A stretch of DNA of 64,000 nt from PFJX01 sp964466195 (GTDB lineage: Bacteria > Pseudomonadota > Gammaproteobacteria > Burkholderiales > Thiobacillaceae): contig CAYXMQ010000002.1 of NCBI GenBank assembly GCA_964466195.1, positions 62,001-126,000 of the forward strand, read 5' to 3'. Made by a program: the position numbers and the translations under genes. How positions within the stretch are numbered: the stretch's first letter is position 1; every line of letters begins with the position of its first letter. Below, in pieces: positions 50,835-59,198 of this stretch. The notes under the pieces were generated by a model. It made no database searches and was not told the origin of the DNA. It saw only the letters and a list, made by a program, of their open reading frames with translations.

Positions 50835-51346
50835 GGTTTTGCAGCCGGTGTATTGCTCTTGGGCAGGATGACCGCACGTACGCGGCCCTTCACCCCGTCG
50901 CTGCTGCCCTGCGCCTGGTAATACTCACTCTTGGCGTCATACGTGATCAGGCTGCCGCGCAGATCATCCTCGCCGCGTTTAAGCCGCGCCTGACCGCTCA
51001 GCCTGAGCTTGTCGCTGCGGCCTTCATAGAGGATACGCTCGGCCCAGCCCTCAATGAGCTCTTCGCGGCCTTCCATCTTCTGACGAAAGTAGACCGGCTT
51101 GCCGGTTGCACTGCCGCTGGAGAAACCCTGTTCGTCCTGCTGCACGTCTATCCTGTCGGCCATCATCATCAGCGTGCCTTGGGTCAGCACGACATGGCCC
51201 TCGTAAATAGCGACTCTCTTCGCATCCTCGACGCGAACGCTGTCCGCTTCCAGATTGACCGGCTTCGACTTATCCGCTTTTTCGGCGTGCGCCGGCCAAG
51301 CAAACAGCAAAAAACCGCCAAGCAACCAATCAACGCGCATGTTCAT
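50831..51346 (-). CDS. lptA: LPS transport periplasmic protein LptA
   Basis: LptA forms the periplasmic bridge that carries LPS to the outer membrane. The 171-residue product has a signal peptide (MRVDWLLGGFLLFAWPAHA) and an OstA-like domain: KPVNLEADSVRVEDAKRVAIYEGHVVLTQG (key parts) and later GRSDKLRLSGQARLKRGEDDLRG. The start at 51346 is supported by AAGGA close upstream; ATG 51340 is the alternative. It lies 7 bp after lptC. Confidence 0.92.
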   Translation of the reverse strand: MNMRVDWLLGGFLLFAWPAHAEKADKSKPVNLEADSVRVEDAKRVAIYEGHVVLTQGTLMMMADRIDVQQDEQGFSSGSATGKPVYFRQKMEGREELIEGWAERILYEGRSDKLRLSGQARLKRGEDDLRGSLITYDAKSEYYQAQGSSDGVKGRVRAVILPKSNTPAAKP

Positions 51347-51353
51347 ACATTCC

Positions 51354-51914
51354 TTAATGAGTCCCTTTAACGCCACCGGATAATGTCAGCCGCTGGTTGG
51401 CGTCATCCACGAACAGCGCATTGGCGGTGATGACGGACGCGCCCTGGCGCAGGGTAACCAATTTGTTGCTGCGCATGATGCGTTCATCCGGGGTGACGTG
51501 AAGATACTCCGTATCCAGCGTGGTTGGCATTTGGCCATTCCGTCCCTGCCGCACGACATGCACCTGGCCAAGAAAATAGACGTGGCGGCCATCGGCGGAC
51601 ATCTGTGCGCGCTGCGACTTCAGCTGCATGGGAATTTGCGTATCGAGCGAGGTAAAGACAGGCTGCTCCAACACCGTGGTGTCGTCATCCATATAGTGCG
51701 TCATGCGCTCGGCGACCAGACGATGGCGCGGCCGTCCCTGCAGATCGAAAGCCAATGCATTGAACTGTTCGATGACGTAGTCCGGCTCATGCGCAAAACC
51801 CCCGTCGTCCACATAGGGCGTTTGCACGGCGACCTGATTCAGCCAGAACCCCAGCAGCGCCAGCAACAACGCCAGCCCCAGCGGCGGCCAGTGAACATGG
51901 TAGCCAAGGCTCAT
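51354..51914 (-). CDS. lptC: LPS export protein LptC
   Basis: LptC is the single-pass inner membrane partner that receives LPS from LptBFG and hands it to LptA. The 186-residue protein has an N-terminal membrane segment (LGLALLLALLGFWLNQVAV) and a beta-jellyroll domain starting YVIEQFNALAFDLQGRPRHRLVAERMTHYMDDD (key parts), typical of LptC. It lies 21 bp after kdsC and 7 bp before lptA. Confidence 0.92.
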   Translation of the reverse strand: MSLGYHVHWPPLGLALLLALLGFWLNQVAVQTPYVDDGGFAHEPDYVIEQFNALAFDLQGRPRHRLVAERMTHYMDDDTTVLEQPVFTSLDTQIPMQLKSQRAQMSADGRHVYFLGQVHVVRQGRNGQMPTTLDTEYLHVTPDERIMRSNKLVTLRQGASVITANALFVDDANQRLTLSGGVKGTH

Positions 51915-51935
51915 CGTAGCGAGTTCAACCGCAGC

Positions 51936-52493
51936 TCAACGATCGTAAAGGGCGATCTGGCTGGCCCAGGCGCCTTGCGCACGCATGATCAGTTCGCACG
52001 CCTCGCGCGCCGCGCCGCGACCGGCGCTCGCCCGAGTAATGACGTGACTGCGCACCTTCACCTCAGCAGGGGCATCCGGTACCGTGATCGCCAGCCCGCA
52101 GCGGTTGATCACCGGCAGATCGACCACATCATCGCCCATGTAAGCGATCTGTTGCGGCGACAGCCCCGTTTGCTGCAACAGATTTTGCAGCGCCTCCAGC
52201 TTGTCTTCCGCGCCTTGATAGATGTGCACGATGCCAAGATTGCGCGCCCGATGCAGAACGATCTGCGATGTGCGCCCGGTGATGATGCCGGTCTCGACAC
52301 CGCTGGCGCGCAGCATCTTGATGCCATGGCCGTCGCGCGAGTTGAAGGCCTTGTACTCCTGGCCCTGATTGTCATAGAACAGACTGCCATCGGTGAGTAC
52401 GCCATCGACATCAAACACGAGCATGCGCACGGCGCGAGCGCGCTGTTCGATGCCGGCCTGATCGAAAGGCTGATCCAGTTCATTGTTTGTCAT
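51936..52493 (-). CDS. kdsC: 3-deoxy-D-manno-octulosonate 8-phosphate phosphatase
   Basis: KdsC dephosphorylates KDO-8-phosphate during lipopolysaccharide core synthesis. The 185-residue HAD-family protein has VRMLVFDVDGVLTDGSLFYD with the nucleophile Asp, GIITGRTSQIV, a Lys in GAEDKLEAL and the acidic pair in YMGDDVVDLPV. Its start overlaps the kdsD stop (ATGA). The C-terminus extends past the HAD core with GRGAAREACELIM, as usual in KdsC. Confidence 0.96.
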   Translation of the reverse strand: MTNNELDQPFDQAGIEQRARAVRMLVFDVDGVLTDGSLFYDNQGQEYKAFNSRDGHGIKMLRASGVETGIITGRTSQIVLHRARNLGIVHIYQGAEDKLEALQNLLQQTGLSPQQIAYMGDDVVDLPVINRCGLAITVPDAPAEVKVRSHVITRASAGRGAAREACELIMRAQGAWASQIALYDR

Positions 52494-53476
52494 ACCACTC
52501 CCGCTCGCAACAGATCGTGCATGTTCAAGGCGCCCACGAGGCGACCATCATCGGCCAGCGCCAGCAGCCCGTTGACCTTGTATTCCTGCATCAGACGCAC
52601 CGCCTCGACCGCCAGATGGGAGGCGGCCACCGTGCGCGGGTTGCGATGCATGACATCGGCGATCATCGCGCTGCGCACGTCGACATCCTGATCAAGCAGG
52701 CGGCGCAGATCGCCATCGGTAAAGATGCCGACCAGCTTGGCGTCGTGATCGACGACGGCCGTCATGCCCAGCCCCTTGCGGGTCATTTCCAGCAGGGCTT
52801 CCTTCAAACTGGCGGATTCATGTACCAGCGGCAGCGCTTCGTCGCGATGCATCAGATCATGCACATGCACCAGCAAACGTCGTCCGAGCGATCCGCCCGG
52901 ATGGGTGCGGGCGAAATCCTCGGCGCTGAATCCGCGCGCATACAACGTCGCCACCGCCAGCGCATCGCCCAAGGCCAACGCGGCGGTCGTGCTGGCGGTG
53001 GGCGCCAGATTGAGCGGGCAGGCTTCCTGCGCGACGCTGGCATCGAGGTGGATATCCGATTCGCGCGCCAGTGTGGAAGCGGGATTGCCGGTCAGGCTGA
53101 TCAGTTTGGCGCCGCGCCGTTTGATCAGCGGCACGATGGCGGCGATTTCCGCGCTCTCGCCGGAATTGGACAGTGCAATCACCACATCCTGAGCGGTAAT
53201 CATGCCGAGATCGCCATGGCTGGCTTCAGCCGGGTGCATGAAAAAGGCGGGCGTACCGGTGCTGGCCAACGTGGCGGCAATCTTGCCGCCGATATGGCCG
53301 GATTTGCCCATACCGGAAACCACCACACGGCCGCTGCAGGCCAGCAGGGTTTCGACCGCGCGCAAGAAGCCGTCGTCAATGCGCGAAACCAATAGCGACA
53401 CGGCGGTCGCCTCGATTTCCAAAGTACGCCGCGCGAGGTCGAGGATGTTGGCGGGAGTGGGAGAGTGGGATGTCAT
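52490..53476 (-). CDS. kdsD: Arabinose-5-phosphate isomerase KdsD
   Basis: KdsD interconverts ribulose 5-phosphate and arabinose 5-phosphate, the first step of KDO synthesis. The 328-residue protein has a SIS domain (VVVSGMGKSGHIGGKIAATLASTGTPAFFMHPAEASHGDLGM in parts, and ALSNSGESAEI) and two C-terminal CBS domains (about 205-325, with GIFTDGDLRRLL). It is the first gene of the kdsD-kdsC-lptC-lptA-lptB-rpoN group and is divergent, by 49 bp, from a Kef-type antiporter gene, as is common in this class. Confidence 0.96.
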   Translation of the reverse strand: MTSHSPTPANILDLARRTLEIEATAVSLLVSRIDDGFLRAVETLLACSGRVVVSGMGKSGHIGGKIAATLASTGTPAFFMHPAEASHGDLGMITAQDVVIALSNSGESAEIAAIVPLIKRRGAKLISLTGNPASTLARESDIHLDASVAQEACPLNLAPTASTTAALALGDALAVATLYARGFSAEDFARTHPGGSLGRRLLVHVHDLMHRDEALPLVHESASLKEALLEMTRKGLGMTAVVDHDAKLVGIFTDGDLRRLLDQDVDVRSAMIADVMHRNPRTVAASHLAVEAVRLMQEYKVNGLLALADDGRLVGALNMHDLLRAGVV

Positions 53477-53525
53477 AATGGACCGGAAGTATAGCGATTA
53501 GGGCCTGGCCGCTCTAGCAAACCCA

Positions 53526-55484
53526 ATGCACTCCACGCTTGAACTCACTTTGATTCTGCTTGCCGCCGGCGTTCTAGCGCTGGCGGCGTTGAAGGCGGCG
53601 AGGCTGCCCGCGCTGCTCGGCTATGTCCTCATCGGCATCGGCTTGGGCCCGTTCCTGCCCGGCATGGGCCCGGAATCGCCGACTTCGCACCTGGCCGAAT
53701 TCGGCGTGGTGTTTTTGATGTTTTCGATCGGCCTGGAGTTTTCGCTCGCGCGCCTGAAGTCCATGCAGCAAGCCGTGTTCGGCCTGGGCGGCCTGCAAGT
53801 GGCCATTTCCATGTTCATCGTCATGGTGCTCTGTCTGGTGCTGGATCTTCCCTGGGAGACCGGACTGGCGCTGGGCGGGGTCATCGCCATGTCGTCCACC
53901 GCCATCGTCAGCAAACTGCTGTCCGAACGCGACGAACTCGACAGCGAGCACGGCCGTCTGATTCTCGGCGTATTGCTGTTCCAGGATCTGGCCGTTGCGC
54001 CGCTGATCATCTTCGTACCGGCGCTAGCCGCCAGCGCCGGCCTGGGCGAAGCGTTGCTGTTCGCCGCACTGAAGACCGTCGTGGTGCTGACGCTGATCCT
54101 GATACTCGGGCAAAAGCTGATGCGGCCCTGGTTTCATCTCGTCGCACGCACCAAGTCGAGCGAGCTGTTCATGCTCAACGTATTGCTGGTCACGCTGGGA
54201 CTGGCTTACCTGACCGACCGCGCCGGGCTGTCGCTGGCGCTGGGCGCATTCCTGGCCGGCGTATTGATCGCCGAGACGGAATACCGCTATCAGGTCGAGG
54301 CGGACATCCGCCCGTTCCGGGATGTCCTGATGGGGCTGTTCTTCGTCTCCGTCGGGCTGCTGCTGGACTTGCAGGTCGTGGCCCAGCATTGGGACAAGGT
54401 TCTGGCGATATTGGCCTTGCTGATCCTCGGCAAGTTTCTGGTCATCGCCCTCCTTGCCGGCCTGTTTACCCAATCCTGGCCGGTGGTCATGCGCGTCGGC
54501 AGCGGCCTGGCGCAAGCCGGCGAATTCGGTTTCGTGCTGCTCGGCCTGACCCTGGCCAACAGCCTGTTGTCCGGACCGATGCATCAAGTCATTCTGGCCG
54601 CCATGGTGTTATCCATGCTGGCCGCGCCGCTGCTGGTCCTGGCGGGCACGCGCATCGCGCAACGCATGGAAGGCGGCGCCTGGATGGCGGAGGCGCGCGG
54701 CGTGCATGAAATCGCCACGCGCGCGTTCGGCAAGCAAAAGCATGTGATTCTGTGCGGCTACGGCCGCAGCGGCCAAAGCCTCGCCCGCCTGTTGGAGTCG
54801 GAGCAGATTCCGTTCATCGCGCTGGACCACGATCCGCGCCGTGTTCGCGCGGCGGCGCAGGCGGGCGATAACGTCGTGTTCGGCGACTCCACCCGCGCCG
54901 AAGTGCTGATGGCCGCCGGCGTACAGCGGGCGAAAGCCGTTGTCGTCAGCTTTGCGCATACGCCCTCTGCACTCAAGATCATCGCGGCCGTGCAGCGCTT
55001 GCGCCCGGACGCGCCGGTCATCGTGCGCACGGTCGACGATAACGATCTCGATCGACTGCGCGAAGCCGGCGCCAGCGAAGTCGTGCCGGAAGTCATGGAA
55101 GGCGCGCTCATGCTCGCCTCGCAAACCATGTTGATGGCCGGCGTGCCGTTGCTGCGCGTGCTCAAACGCATTCGGCAGACCCGTGAAGCGCGTTACGGCT
55201 CGATGCGCGGCTATTTCCGCGGCTTGACCGACGAGATCGAGGATGAAGCCGGCGGCGAACGCCTGACTTCGGTGATGCTGCAAGCGCGCAACGCCGGCTG
55301 CGGCAAGACCCTGGCCGATTTGGACCTGGACGCTTTGGGTGCGGCCGTCGTCGGTATTCGACGGCCGGGCAGCCCGCGTGCCGAATACAGCCCGGAAAAC
55401 CGGCTGGAAGCCGGCGACATCGTGTTGTTGCGGGGTGAGCCGGATGCCCTGGCGGCAGCGGAGATCGCCTTGCGCGGCAGCTAA
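53526..55484 (+). CDS. Kef-type cation:proton antiporter (YbaL/KefB-like)
   Basis: The 652-residue protein has about 12 membrane helices of the CPA2 family (GYVLIGIGLGPFLPG, VVFLMFSIGLEFSLARL, AMSSTAIVSKLLSERDEL), then a cytosolic TrkA-N/RCK domain (HVILCGYGRSGQSLARLLE, about 405-425). A C-terminal TrkA-C domain follows (about 570-650). It probably mediates K+/H+ exchange with nucleotide control. The glutathione-response details of KefB/C cannot be judged. It is divergent from kdsD and convergent with the pseudopilin gene one base away. Confidence 0.9.
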   Translation: MHSTLELTLILLAAGVLALAALKAARLPALLGYVLIGIGLGPFLPGMGPESPTSHLAEFGVVFLMFSIGLEFSLARLKSMQQAVFGLGGLQVAISMFIVMVLCLVLDLPWETGLALGGVIAMSSTAIVSKLLSERDELDSEHGRLILGVLLFQDLAVAPLIIFVPALAASAGLGEALLFAALKTVVVLTLILILGQKLMRPWFHLVARTKSSELFMLNVLLVTLGLAYLTDRAGLSLALGAFLAGVLIAETEYRYQVEADIRPFRDVLMGLFFVSVGLLLDLQVVAQHWDKVLAILALLILGKFLVIALLAGLFTQSWPVVMRVGSGLAQAGEFGFVLLGLTLANSLLSGPMHQVILAAMVLSMLAAPLLVLAGTRIAQRMEGGAWMAEARGVHEIATRAFGKQKHVILCGYGRSGQSLARLLESEQIPFIALDHDPRRVRAAAQAGDNVVFGDSTRAEVLMAAGVQRAKAVVVSFAHTPSALKIIAAVQRLRPDAPVIVRTVDDNDLDRLREAGASEVVPEVMEGALMLASQTMLMAGVPLLRVLKRIRQTREARYGSMRGYFRGLTDEIEDEAGGERLTSVMLQARNAGCGKTLADLDLDALGAAVVGIRRPGSPRAEYSPENRLEAGDIVLLRGEPDALAAAEIALRGS

Positions 55485-55485
55485 A

Positions 55486-56169
55486 TCAAAACAGCGCCGC
55501 GGCGCCGCAATTCGCTTCGTTGTCGGCGGCGCGCCACAAGCCGCTTTTCGGGTCATAACAGCGGCTTTCCGAAGGCGGCCCGCCGCCGCCGTCATACGCG
55601 CTGAAACGAAACTGGCCGCTATTGGCGCGGCCATCGTCGATCTTGCGGTCAATCTCGGCCAGGATGCGCGCCGGCACCTGGTTGCCGGTTTTCAACGTCA
55701 ACCGTGCGACCCCGCCCGATCCGGCAAATTGCGCATCGTATTGCAACTGCAAAGTCGCGCCATAGGGATTGCGCGGCCATTCCGCCGCGGTACTCGGCTG
55801 ACTGACATTCGCCTGGTAATTACCGGAGATCAGATTGGCATGCGACAGATGCACCCAGGCCAGCAGACTTTCACGCGCTTGCGAGGTGTCGCGCACGACT
55901 CCGTCGCCATTGCCGCCGACCAGATCGTTGGCGATGCCGGACAAGTTCGCCCGCGCCAACGGACCCGGGTAATCGCCGGGCACGGCACGGTACTTGTCCT
56001 GAAACGTGAAATAAGCGGCTTTGATGCTGTCGAGCTGAGAGATCAGGTTGCGTGCACGTGCGCTTTCGATCAGCTCCTGGCCTTTGAGGATGCCGCCCAA
56101 AAGCAAACCGATCACCACTAGCACAATGGCCAGTTCAATCAGAGTAAAACCGCGAGTCATCTTGATCAT
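55486..56169 (-). CDS. Orphan type IV pilin-like (pseudopilin) protein
   Basis: The 227-residue product has a short leader MIKMTRG followed by the prepilin signature FTLIELAIVLVVIGLLLGG, with the mature protein starting at Phe and Glu at position 5. The long globular C-terminal part ends with two cysteines (SRCYDPKSG and ANCGAA) that could form the pilin disulfide loop. Length and the KAAYFTFQDKYRAVPGDYPG segment resemble minor pilins or type II secretion-like pseudopilins. No assembly genes are adjacent. ATG 56160 is an alternative start. Confidence 0.88.
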   Translation of the reverse strand: MIKMTRGFTLIELAIVLVVIGLLLGGILKGQELIESARARNLISQLDSIKAAYFTFQDKYRAVPGDYPGPLARANLSGIANDLVGGNGDGVVRDTSQARESLLAWVHLSHANLISGNYQANVSQPSTAAEWPRNPYGATLQLQYDAQFAGSGGVARLTLKTGNQVPARILAEIDRKIDDGRANSGQFRFSAYDGGGGPPSESRCYDPKSGLWRAADNEANCGAAALF

Positions 56170-56514
56170 GGGCGTTGCTACAAGCAATTATCAGGCCTCT
56201 TTGCGCCGCTCTCAGCCCCGGTTCGGGACCAGTCAAAACATAACGATACTTTTCCTGTTCGGCGAAGGGTGTCGCGATTTTGACAGTTCCGGCGAACTCT
56301 CTACAGCAACACCTGCAGTGAAGTGTAATTGCATCGCGCTCATCACGACGGCGATCGAGGCCATGATTTCGCATCCCGCCGCCGGGGAGAGGCGCAGTAA
56401 CCTTTCGTTACATCTGCAAACAGCGCTGAAACCGACGCCTAACAGCCGCGCCCTAGAGTGATCCCGCCGACACGGACTCACCGCGCCGGCCCTCGCAAAC
56501 TTCAGGAGACTGTC
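56170..56514. other. 345-bp intergenic region with inverted repeat
   Basis: No gene is supported between the divergent pseudopilin and small exported protein genes. It contains a perfect inverted repeat GTAAC-CTTTC-GTTAC at 56397-56411, about 105 bp upstream of the plus-strand start, which resembles response-regulator binding sites. No convincing -35/-10 pair was identified. Confidence 0.5.
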
Positions 56515-56949
56515 ATGAAAAATATCGCTATCGTCAAAACCCTGGCTATTGCCGCGCTTTCCGCCCTCACCCTGCTGGCCGGCCCCAGCCAAGCCCGCGA
56601 CTGGGGTCAATACGAACGCACGGCTTACACCCCCGAGCGTCCTGACTTTGATCGGCCCGGCTTTGATCATCGCAGCCCGGGTGCGACCTGGCCCTCTGCC
56701 ACAGGCTACAACATCGACGCTCGCCAGCAGCGGCAAATGGAGCGCATCATGCACGGCCTGCGGTCGGGCGAATTCAGTCGCCAGCAAGCGAGGTTGCTGA
56801 TGCGGGAGCAAAAACATATCGAACAAATACAGCGCCAATATCTGGCCGACAACCATTTGAATCGCGTGGAATGGCTGGACCTGGATCACCGCCTGGATCG
56901 GGCTGCAGCCAACATCCGCACTGAAAAGCACGCCGCCAACTGGCGCTGA
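56515..56949 (+). CDS. Small exported helical protein of unknown function
   Basis: The 144-residue product has a signal peptide (MKNIAIVKTLAIAALSALTLLAGPSQA). A Pro/Asp-rich spacer of about 30 residues follows, then a charged helical region (YNIDARQQRQMERIMHGLRSGEFSRQQARLLMREQ, key words RQMERIMHGLRSGEF and RQQARLLMREQ, and NRVEWLDLDHRLDRA). This pattern, a repeated helix with a short acidic turn, recurs in periplasmic proteins of Betaproteobacteria with no assigned role. CAGGAG precedes the start. The upstream GTAAC-N5-GTTAC repeat may regulate it. Confidence 0.75.
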   Translation: MKNIAIVKTLAIAALSALTLLAGPSQARDWGQYERTAYTPERPDFDRPGFDHRSPGATWPSATGYNIDARQQRQMERIMHGLRSGEFSRQQARLLMREQKHIEQIQRQYLADNHLNRVEWLDLDHRLDRAAANIRTEKHAANWR

Positions 56950-57040
56950 AGCGATGCGTGCAGGGTTGTCGGCGGCAGCCGCCTTGCAGGCAGTGTCCTG
57001 GTGCGGGGCGTCACACTGAGCCGAACGGCTTGGTGCTATA

Positions 57041-57071
57041 AAACGGGAAGCCGTGATATCGGCTCCCGTTT
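57041..57071. terminator. Hairpin before the YceI gene
   Basis: AAACGGG-A-AGCCG pairs with CGGCT-CCCGTTT around a TGATAT loop: 12 bp with one bulged A. Only three T residues follow, so it is a weak terminator for the upstream exported-protein gene or a leader structure for yceI, whose start is 31 bp downstream. Confidence 0.5.
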
Positions 57072-57101
57072 CGCCTCATAAGTTACTCAACAGGAGACAC
57101 C

Positions 57102-57899
57102 ATGAAACGCATAGCACTTGCCAGCCGGCCAGCTCTGACCTTGTTCGCATTGGGACTCGCCCTCGGACTTGTCGCCGCCTCCCCGGCCCGCGCCGAAGTG
57201 GAAACGTTCAGCATCGATAGCGCACACAGTTTTGCCAACTGGGAATTGCGCCACATCGTGGCGCGCACCAGCGGCACGTTTCACGACATCAAAGGCACCG
57301 TTGCTCTTGATCTGAGCAATCTTGCCAAGTCTTCAGTCAACGCCGTCATCAGCGTTTACAGCCTGAATTCCAGCCACCTGCGCCGCGACGTCCATACCTT
57401 GACCGAAGAATTTCTGGATGCTCGCAATTATCCGGAAATCAAATTTATCTCCACCAGCGTCAACCCGGTCACTGCCGAAAAAGGCACGCTCAACGGCCAG
57501 TTGACACTGCACGGCGTGACCCGACCGATCAGCATGGATTATCAAATCCTCGGTTTCGGCCCCGATCCCTGGGGCGGCATGCGCGCAGGCTTCAAGGCCA
57601 CCACCCGGATCAATCGATCCGACTACGGCATCACCAAATTCACCCCCACCGGCCCGGTCGGCAATGAGGTCGACATCACGCTGCTGATCGAAGGCATCAA
57701 GTTGGGCGCCGATGGCCAGCCGTGGAGCGCCAAGGCGGCCGAGGAAAAAGCCAAGGTCATTTCGTATCCGATGCCGGCGCTGCCAGCGCCGCAAGTCGCA
57801 CCAGTCGCGCCTCAGCACCCCGCCGCGGTACCAGCACCGGAGAAGAAGGAAAGCGCGGAAGACCAGCTGAAGAAAAAACTCAAAGGCCTGTTCAACTGA
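57102..57899 (+). CDS. YceI family periplasmic protein with C-terminal extension
   Basis: The 265-residue product has a signal peptide (ALTLFALGLALGLVAASPARA) and a YceI lipocalin-like domain: FSIDSAHSFANWELRHIVARTSGTF (key words), LDARNYPEIKFISTSV, GQLTLHGVTRPISM and RINRSDYGIT. YceI proteins bind isoprenoid or amphiphilic ligands. Unusually, the domain is followed by about 50 residues rich in Pro/Ala and then Lys (APAPEKKESAEDQLKKKLKG). CAGGAG precedes the start. It is followed by the PsiF gene. Confidence 0.9.
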   Translation: MKRIALASRPALTLFALGLALGLVAASPARAEVETFSIDSAHSFANWELRHIVARTSGTFHDIKGTVALDLSNLAKSSVNAVISVYSLNSSHLRRDVHTLTEEFLDARNYPEIKFISTSVNPVTAEKGTLNGQLTLHGVTRPISMDYQILGFGPDPWGGMRAGFKATTRINRSDYGITKFTPTGPVGNEVDITLLIEGIKLGADGQPWSAKAAEEKAKVISYPMPALPAPQVAPVAPQHPAAVPAPEKKESAEDQLKKKLKGLFN

Positions 57900-57913
57900 T
57901 AAGGATCGATCAC

Positions 57914-58231
57914 ATGAAAACCCTGGTCACCGTTATTGCCGCTCTTTTCCTGGCCGCCGGCCTGGCTCAGGCCGCAGAAGAGAAAAAACCTGCTGCCGCC
58001 CCCGTCAAAAAGGAGCTCAGCAGCTCGCAACAGCGCATGGTCGATTGCAACAAGCAAGCCACCGGCAAAAAAGGGGATGAACGCAAGTCATTCATGCGTG
58101 AGTGCATGCATGCCGACAAAGCCGACGCTGCTACGCCGCAAAATCGCATGACCACATGCAACAAAGAAGCGGGCGAGCGCAAAGGCAACGAACGCAAAGC
58201 GTTTATGAGCGAGTGCCTGAAGAAAAAGTAA
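57914..58231 (+). CDS. PsiF repeat-containing exported protein
   Basis: The 105-residue product has a signal peptide (MKTLVTVIAALFLAAGLAQA) and two PsiF repeats: SSSQQRMVDCNKQATGKKGDERKSFMRECM and TPQNRMTTCNKEAGERKGNERKAFMSECL (shown for comparison only by their cores DCNKQATGKKGDERKSF and TCNKEAGERKGNERKAF). Each has a pair of cysteines likely to form a disulfide. PsiF of E. coli is phosphate-starvation inducible, but its function is unknown. It begins 14 bp after the YceI gene. Confidence 0.9.
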   Translation: MKTLVTVIAALFLAAGLAQAAEEKKPAAAPVKKELSSSQQRMVDCNKQATGKKGDERKSFMRECMHADKADAATPQNRMTTCNKEAGERKGNERKAFMSECLKKK

Positions 58232-58244
58232 TTAATACCGAAAA

Positions 58245-58284
58245 ATGAACGGCCGCTCGGAGTGAGAGCCGAGCGGCCGTTCAT
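58245..58284. terminator. Rho-independent terminator, mainly for sucCD
   Basis: A perfect 16-bp stem (ATGAACGGCCGCTCGG with its complement) and an 8-nt loop lie between convergent psiF-like and sucD genes. On the minus strand it is followed by TTTTT, so it terminates sucCD well. On the plus strand the T-run is poor, so termination of the psiF-like gene may be weaker. Confidence 0.85.
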
Positions 58285-58318
58285 TCTTCAGCGACCCGAC
58301 CGAAGTCGAGATGCCGAA

Positions 58319-59197
58319 TCAACCTTTCCGCGTGATCGCCTCCGCGCAGGCCTCGCCCAGGCCCGCCGGGCTCTTGGCCACCACGACGCCAGCCGCCTCC
58401 AATGCGGCGATCTTGTCTTCCGCGCGACCGCTGCCGCCGGCGATGATCGCGCCGGCATGCCCCATGCGCTTGCCCTTGGGAGCGGTAAGACCGGCGATGT
58501 AACCGGCAACCGGCTTGGTCACGTTCGACTTGATGTAGTCGGCCGCCTCCTCTTCCCGGCTGCCGCCGATCTCGCCGACCAGAATGATGGCTTCGGTCGC
58601 CGGATCGGCCTGAAACATTTGCAGACAATCGATGAAATCCAATCCCTTGATCGGGTCGCCGCCGATACCGACGCAGGTGCTCTGGCCGAGGCCGAGACGG
58701 GTGGTCTGGTAGACCGCTTCATAGGTCAGCGTGCCGGAGCGGGAGACGACGCCGACCTTGCCGGGCCGGTGAATGAAGCCGGGCATGATGCCGATCTTGC
58801 ATTCGTCCGGCGTGATGATGCCCGGGCAATTGGGGCCGATCAGCACCGCCCCGTTGGCGCGCAGCCCGGCTTTGACGTTGATCATGTCCCGCACCGGAAT
58901 GCCTTCGGTGATGCAGACGATGACTTTGATGCCGGCGTCGGCCGCTTCCAGAATGCCGTCCGCGGCGAAGCCGGCGGGCACATAGATCACCGAGGCGTCG
59001 GCGCCGGTGTCGCGTACCGCGTCTCGCACGGTGTTGAACACCGGCAGATCAAGATGGCGCTGGCCGCCCTTGCCCGGCGTGACGCCGCCGACCATCTGCG
59101 TACCATAAGCGATCGCCTGTTCGGAATGGAAGGTGCCCTGCTTGCCAGTGAACCCCTGACAGATGACCTTGGTATCTTTATTGACCAGGATGCTCAT
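58319..59197 (-). CDS. sucD: Succinyl-CoA ligase subunit alpha
   Basis: SucD is the CoA-binding and phosphorylated subunit of succinyl-CoA synthetase in the TCA cycle. The 292-residue protein has VICQGFTGKQGTFHSEQAI, GVTPGKGGQ, LIGPNCPGIITPDECKIGIMPG (key parts) and the phosphorylated His in KGKRMGHAGAII near residue 247. It begins one base after the sucC stop. A strong hairpin terminator follows. Confidence 0.97.
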   Translation of the reverse strand: MSILVNKDTKVICQGFTGKQGTFHSEQAIAYGTQMVGGVTPGKGGQRHLDLPVFNTVRDAVRDTGADASVIYVPAGFAADGILEAADAGIKVIVCITEGIPVRDMINVKAGLRANGAVLIGPNCPGIITPDECKIGIMPGFIHRPGKVGVVSRSGTLTYEAVYQTTRLGLGQSTCVGIGGDPIKGLDFIDCLQMFQADPATEAIILVGEIGGSREEEAADYIKSNVTKPVAGYIAGLTAPKGKRMGHAGAIIAGGSGRAEDKIAALEAAGVVVAKSPAGLGEACAEAITRKG

Positions 59198-59198
59198 T

